DNA of 64,000 nucleotides from Chryseobacterium wanjuense (GTDB taxonomy: Bacteria > Bacteroidota > Bacteroidia > Flavobacteriales > Weeksellaceae). The notes below the pieces were generated by a model. It did not search any database. It saw only the letters and a program-made list of their open reading frames with translations, and was not told where the DNA came from. The stretch covers positions 744,001 to 808,000 of the forward strand of contig NZ_FOIU01000002.1 in NCBI RefSeq assembly GCF_900111495.1, given 5' to 3'. The position numbers and the translations under genes are program-made. Position 1 is the first letter of the stretch. Each line of letters starts with the position of its first letter. Below, piece by piece: positions 60,642 through 64,000 of the stretch.

Positions 60642-61733
60642 TTACTTTGCAGCGGTTTTTATCCTCAGGAACTCCAAGATTTTCCAACCTAAAGTGTCGA
60701 TTTTCTTCAATCCTCCTGAGATGATAAAAGCCAGAATGATATTAATGATATAAATTAAAATCATTAAAATCCACCAGGACATTTTCTCTTTCAACGGAAC
60801 GACTAAAAAATAGACCAGAGAAGAGCTGATCCCTTGTGCGAAGTAGAAAAATATGGCGTTTTTCCCAATGTAGGTGACGAAATTTTCTTTTGTAACCTTT
60901 AATCTGTTGTAAAAAACGAAAAGGGTGACCAATGAAAACAAAGACCAGATAATATAAGGAACCTTCGGCGGGAATTTGTTTTTATTGATTTTATAAAATA
61001 TTTCGCTTCCATAATACCAGAACATCCAGATCAGGGCTGCTGCGACGATTCCGTAAAGCAGAGGAATTATTTTTGCCGGAATAGTCTTGCCACGCATTTT
61101 ATTGGCAATTAAAAATAAGGATAAATAAAAAGCAACATACCCAACCTGTCCTGTGGGATAAATTTCCGGGAAGATGTTGAATATGAGAGTCAATGCAAGG
61201 CAAATTCCAATAAACCAATTGATGTGTTTTGGGAAAAATCTTAAAATTAAAACTCCGAAAACGGTTAATATAAAATATACTTTCAAATACCAGAAACTCC
61301 CCATTACCACAGGAAAAGTATCTGCGTTGGTATATTGATGCAGGTACCAATTTCCTAAATTTTGCCATTGAGGGACACTGGAAATACCTACGGTAGTATA
61401 TTTTGAACCAAAAGTTGAATAAAAACGTTGCAGCCACTCCAGAGAGAAAAAGCTGAGTCCGAGAACTTTAAAGAAATAATCAAGAAAAAACAGAAAAGTC
61501 ACAAAAATCATATAGGTGATCTGCAGCTTTAAAAGTCTGTAAAAGGTCTTCTCAATATTGGAACCGGATGTAATTCCGCTCAGGGCATAGAATAGAGCAA
61601 CATCAAAAACCAAAGAAAATACCCTTACCTCTGCCGGAATATAAAATTGTCCCGACCAGAAAGCCGTGTGTATGAATATGATGGAAAGTGTTGCCAGTCC
61701 TTTTGCGAAATCAATATAAAGGTCTCTCTTCAT
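60642..61733 (-). CDS. acyltransferase 3 family membrane protein
   Basis: This 363-aa membrane protein has about ten hydrophobic helices. The first starts YIDFAKGLATLSIIFIHTAF, with the catalytic-type His of acyltransferase 3 (His about 22). Later helices are typical of the family (QNLGNWYLHQYTN, FWYLKVYFILTVFGVLIL, FFYFAQGISSSLVYFLV). Such enzymes O-acetylate sugars of cell-surface glycans. No glycan cluster is present, so the target is unknown. It is convergent with the small gene at 60397. Confidence 0.82.
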   Translation of the reverse strand: MKRDLYIDFAKGLATLSIIFIHTAFWSGQFYIPAEVRVFSLVFDVALFYALSGITSGSNIEKTFYRLLKLQITYMIFVTFLFFLDYFFKVLGLSFFSLEWLQRFYSTFGSKYTTVGISSVPQWQNLGNWYLHQYTNADTFPVVMGSFWYLKVYFILTVFGVLILRFFPKHINWFIGICLALTLIFNIFPEIYPTGQVGYVAFYLSLFLIANKMRGKTIPAKIIPLLYGIVAAALIWMFWYYGSEIFYKINKNKFPPKVPYIIWSLFSLVTLFVFYNRLKVTKENFVTYIGKNAIFFYFAQGISSSLVYFLVVPLKEKMSWWILMILIYIINIILAFIISGGLKKIDTLGWKILEFLRIKTAAK

Positions 61734-61772
61734 TATTTGGAATATGTTTCAAAAATAAGAAATAAATTGATT

Positions 61773-61860
61773 GGAAGCTGGGAGATGGATGCTGGAAGTT
61801 TTTAAAATCATTTTAATATTTTCACAGTCATTCACTTCCAGCATCCTGCTTCCATCTTCC
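61773..61860. repeat. long inverted repeat with GGAAG-rich arms
   Basis: The 27-bp arms (61773-61799 and 61834-61860) are inverted copies with four mismatches. The inner 13 bp GGATGCTGGAAGT match perfectly, with a 34-bp spacer. It is composed of CTGGAAG/CTTCCAG words and has no coding content. Confidence 0.7.
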
Positions 61861-61873
61861 ATACTATAAAATT

Positions 61874-61905
61874 AATAAAAAGAGGTAAGACAAATCGCTT
61901 ACCTC
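61874..61905 (-). terminator. terminator of the metallopeptidase gene
   Basis: On the minus strand GAGGTAAG / CTTACCTC with loop CGATTTGT is followed by TTTTTATTAATT. Confidence 0.75.
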
Positions 61906-61934
61906 ATTCTTAAATATGATAGAAATGAATGCTA

Positions 61935-62822
61935 TTATTTAAGCTGTTTAAACTCTTCTGCAGAAATTTCCCCGTTCTGGATTTTTTTCAGTTCATCGAT
62001 GTACTGACTCATATAAGCGTCAATTTCAGGATATTGAGAGTTTTTTCCCATTTTGTAAGTTCCGTTCAACACTCCCTGATAATAATAGAAGAAATTGTAA
62101 TCAAATGCAGATGCGGAAAGATCATACTGACCTAATAAAAATCCTAAACGCACTGCAGACCTTCTTTGTGGAGGCGTTCCGTGATGTCCCGGACTTGTAG
62201 TCTGATAATCTCCGATGCTTTGGGCAAATTCATACGCGGCAGCAATTTGTGCAAAGCTAGATTGATTGTACCCATTCGGTCTTCTCAGATAATATCCTGC
62301 AAAACCGTCTGCTTCCAGTTCGTTTGGTCTTGCAGTCGATTCACTTACAGAAGGTAATCCGAAAATGTACTGCAGCTGATGTCCGTATTCGTGAGCAAGA
62401 ATCATGGCATTAACGATATCTCCGCCTTTGCTTTTTGCATCATAATAAATGGCATAACCGTAATAAATTTTCCCTGTAGAATACGAAATCGCATTGTACG
62501 TAGAGTTGAAATTCGATGGATCGTTCACAAATCTCAGGGTAGGATTGCTTCTTCCCCACAGGCTTGCAATTTTCGTCATTTGAGAGTTCATAAAATTGGT
62601 GTCTGTGGAATTTTGTAAAGAAGTCGTTAAAACTGAGCTTGAACTCCAGTACTGATCTACGTAATAACAGACTTTTTCCAGCGCATTCGGCTGATCGATT
62701 TTTGCGTTTTCCGTTTGCTGTTCTGGCAGTGCCGGATTTTCCATAGAATCGTCATTACATGCTGATAATGAGAATACAGCAAGTGCTCCCGCTAGTAAGG
62801 GGAATTTAAAGTTTACTTTCAT
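61935..62822 (-). CDS. lipoprotein zinc metallopeptidase (YpfJ-like)
   Basis: This 295-aa protein has a lipobox-like LSAC (Cys near 22) and a neutral zinc metallopeptidase core. The core has the zinc motif LAHEYGHQLQYIFG (HExxH) and a downstream Glu in NELEADGFAGYYL, as in the YpfJ/zinc metallopeptidase family. It also has SYSTGKIYYGYAIYYDA before the motif and SPGHHGTPPQRRSAVRLGF after. It probably acts in the periplasm or at the surface. The ATG at 62822 gives the lipoprotein signal; the longer frame to 62900 is rejected. Confidence 0.85.
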   Translation of the reverse strand: MKVNFKFPLLAGALAVFSLSACNDDSMENPALPEQQTENAKIDQPNALEKVCYYVDQYWSSSSVLTTSLQNSTDTNFMNSQMTKIASLWGRSNPTLRFVNDPSNFNSTYNAISYSTGKIYYGYAIYYDAKSKGGDIVNAMILAHEYGHQLQYIFGLPSVSESTARPNELEADGFAGYYLRRPNGYNQSSFAQIAAAYEFAQSIGDYQTTSPGHHGTPPQRRSAVRLGFLLGQYDLSASAFDYNFFYYYQGVLNGTYKMGKNSQYPEIDAYMSQYIDELKKIQNGEISAEEFKQLK

Positions 62823-62941
62823 ATTAAATATTTTTAGGTGAAAACGAAGATAGAAAATTCCGGCAGAAATATTATCACTTTGTGGTGAAAAATTATTCAA
62901 GACATAGTTAAAATTTTAATATTAAAAAAACAGGGGTTTGA

Positions 62942-62975
62942 TTGTAAGCTAATTAGAAAATAATTCTTATATTTG
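62942..62975 (+). promoter_or_regulatory. promoter of rplU-rpmA
   Basis: TTG (62942-62944) and TATATTTG (62968-62975) are spaced 23 nt. They leave a leader of about 25 nt before the rplU ATG. Confidence 0.6.
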
Positions 62976-63005
62976 CACCTCGAAATAACTAAAAATTTAT
63001 AAACA

Positions 63006-63581
63006 ATGTTTGCAATTGTAGAAATAGCAGGGCTTCAATATAAAGTTGAGCAAGACCAGAAGTTGTTTGTAAACCGTTTATCAGGAGACAAAGGAGGAAA
63101 AGTTTCTTTCGACAAAGTTCTTCTTACTGTAAACGGAGCAATCACTGTAGGCGCCCCAGCTGTAAACGGAATCACTGTGGAAGCAGAGATCCTAGACCAC
63201 GTAAAAGCTGATAAAGTAATCGTTTTCAAAAAGAAAAGAAGAAAAGGTTACAAAGTAAAAAATGGTCACAGACAATCTTTGACTCAAATTCAGATCACTG
63301 GTATTACCGGTTTTGAAGGAGCTCCAAAGAAAGCGGCTAAAAAAGAAACTGCTAAGGCAGAAATTCTTTCAGACAACGAAACGGTAAACTTCGGAGAAGA
63401 TCACGAATTGAACTATCACTTGAAGAAAAACGGATTGTCTCAGTCTAAAGAAAACAGAGAAGCTTTAGTAGCTCTTGGAAAAGAAGTTAAAGCAGAATTA
63501 GGAAAAGATGTTCTTACTCACGCAGATGTAGATGCTGCTATCGTAAAGAATGTTGAAAATTTCAAAGCGTTAAATAAATAA
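63006..63581 (+). CDS. rplU: 50S ribosomal protein bL21 with C-terminal extension
   Basis: The first about 103 residues are standard bL21: MFAIVEIAGLQYKVEQDQKL, the KADKVIVFKKKRRKGYKVKN segment that contacts 23S rRNA, and GHRQSLTQIQITGI. The protein continues to 191 aa with an extra domain starting KKAAKKETAKAEIL, with helices such as NREALVALGKEVKAELG and HADVDAAIVKNVENF. From memory, extensions of this kind occur in Flavobacteriia. It is followed by rpmA after 15 bp, the usual order. Confidence 0.95.
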   Translation: MFAIVEIAGLQYKVEQDQKLFVNRLSGDKGGKVSFDKVLLTVNGAITVGAPAVNGITVEAEILDHVKADKVIVFKKKRRKGYKVKNGHRQSLTQIQITGITGFEGAPKKAAKKETAKAEILSDNETVNFGEDHELNYHLKKNGLSQSKENREALVALGKEVKAELGKDVLTHADVDAAIVKNVENFKALNK

Positions 63582-63596
63582 TAATCCACTTATAAA

Positions 63597-63854
63597 ATGG
63601 CACACAAGAAAGGAGTTGGTAGCTCCAAAAACGGTAGAGAATCTCACTCTAAAAGATTAGGTGTGAAGATTTTCGGAGGACAAGAGGCTATTGCTGGAAA
63701 TATTCTTGTTAGACAAAGAGGTACTCAGCACCACCCAGGTGAAAACGTGGGAATCGGTAAAGATCACACTTTGTTTGCATTAGTAGACGGTAAAGTAGTT
63801 TTTAGAAAAAAAGCAAACAACAGATCTTTCGTATCTGTAGAACCGAACGCATAA
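63597..63854 (+). CDS. rpmA: 50S ribosomal protein bL27
   Basis: This 85-aa bL27 lies near the peptidyl transferase centre. It starts [20 protein letters not shown] and has [20 protein letters not shown]. The N-terminus is the short form seen in most Gram-negative bacteria, with no cleaved leader. It is co-transcribed with rplU. A terminator follows. Confidence 0.97.
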   Translation: MAHKKGVGSSKNGRESHSKRLGVKIFGGQEAIAGNILVRQRGTQHHPGENVGIGKDHTLFALVDGKVVFRKKANNRSFVSVEPNA

Positions 63855-63875
63855 TTAAGCGTTTTATAAAAATTA

Positions 63876-63907
63876 AATCCTCAGCATTTTTGTTGAGGAT
63901 TTTTTAT
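63876..63907 (+). terminator. terminator after rpmA
   Basis: AAATCCTCA / TGAGGATTT with a short loop is followed by TTTTATG. The last 90 bp of the window (63908-64000) show no gene or motif I can support. Confidence 0.75.
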
Positions 63908-64000
63908 GTTTAATTCTCAATATTCCAGATCTCAATTTTGGAGTCTTTTTGTCCGATCTATATGGGATAATATTCTTAAATTTTCATCGTTTAATTAAAA

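Noticed and set aside
1..64000. tRNA, rRNA, CRISPR array, prophage or transposase genes.
   Set aside because: None was recognised on reading either strand; the repeats are short palindromic elements, not direct repeats with spacers.

Overview
The window looks like part of a chromosome from the Flavobacteriia (Bacteroidota), most likely a Chryseobacterium-like member of the Weeksellaceae. Several things point there. The DNA is AT-rich, and promoters have the Bacteroidota TAnnTTTG -7 box. Ribosome binding sites of the Shine-Dalgarno type are rare. There are a SusC/SusD pair, several TonB-dependent receptors, a secreted enzyme with a type IX (Por) C-terminal sorting domain, and a ribosomal protein bL21 with a long C-terminal extension. 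I found no tRNA, rRNA, CRISPR array, prophage or transposase.

Layout, left to right. 0-2.5 kb: 5' part of mraZ (start of the division/cell-wall cluster running off the left edge), then divergent alpha/beta hydrolase, engB and an ElaA-like acetyltransferase. 2.6-10.8 kb: an accessory-looking block. It holds a leftward run of eight small genes (49-aa peptide, YegP/DUF1508, DUF6232, a secreted basic protein with a PBCV-adaptor-like tail, a membrane protein, a TerB-like protein, a coiled-coil membrane protein, a vWA-like lipoprotein). Next come a LuxR-type response regulator and its TPR-lipoprotein sensor kinase, a small peptide gene, and a rightward gene for a membrane-anchored protein. The eight-gene run and the rightward gene each carry the same 16-bp palindrome exactly 21 nt upstream of their -7 box. 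I read this as the probable regulon of the two-component system, and it is the best candidate here for an undescribed system. 10.9-14 kb: secreted metallophosphoesterase and PI-PLC-like enzyme. 14.2-19.1 kb: susC/susD with a hairpin leader. 19.2-21.4 kb: msrA, a cluster of three intergenic repeats, and a ROK sugar kinase with no zinc-binding cysteines. 21.4-28.5 kb: iron/siderophore uptake, arranged as receptor, PepSY membrane protein, receptor, PepSY membrane protein.

28.6-37 kb: secA, DUF2795, a UDP-glucuronate-epimerase-like enzyme, DUF2797 and an AsmA-like protein. 37-39.2 kb: a small membrane protein, a PA0069-family radical SAM protein, and an isolated 53-aa double-glycine leader peptide. 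39-46.4 kb: a 2-oxoglutarate/Fe(II) oxygenase, menD, pabC/pabB (menaquinone and folate branches from chorismate), membrane proteins, an AI-2E-type exporter and DUF3820. 46.5-50.8 kb: a class I terpene synthase, an amidohydrolase, a VOC protein and uvrB. 51-53.8 kb: a PNGase F-like type IX-secreted protein and a PQQ-type sugar dehydrogenase lipoprotein. 54-58.8 kb: a TonB receptor, an aminotransferase and an FAD monooxygenase. 59-64 kb: DUF502, miaE, a small membrane protein, an acyltransferase, a lipoprotein zinc metallopeptidase, rplU and rpmA.

Intergenic space is rich in palindromic repeats. At least three families are present more than once in this window, and two further GC-rich perfect hairpins share a core. 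Functions are assigned from motifs and remembered family features, not from database searches.
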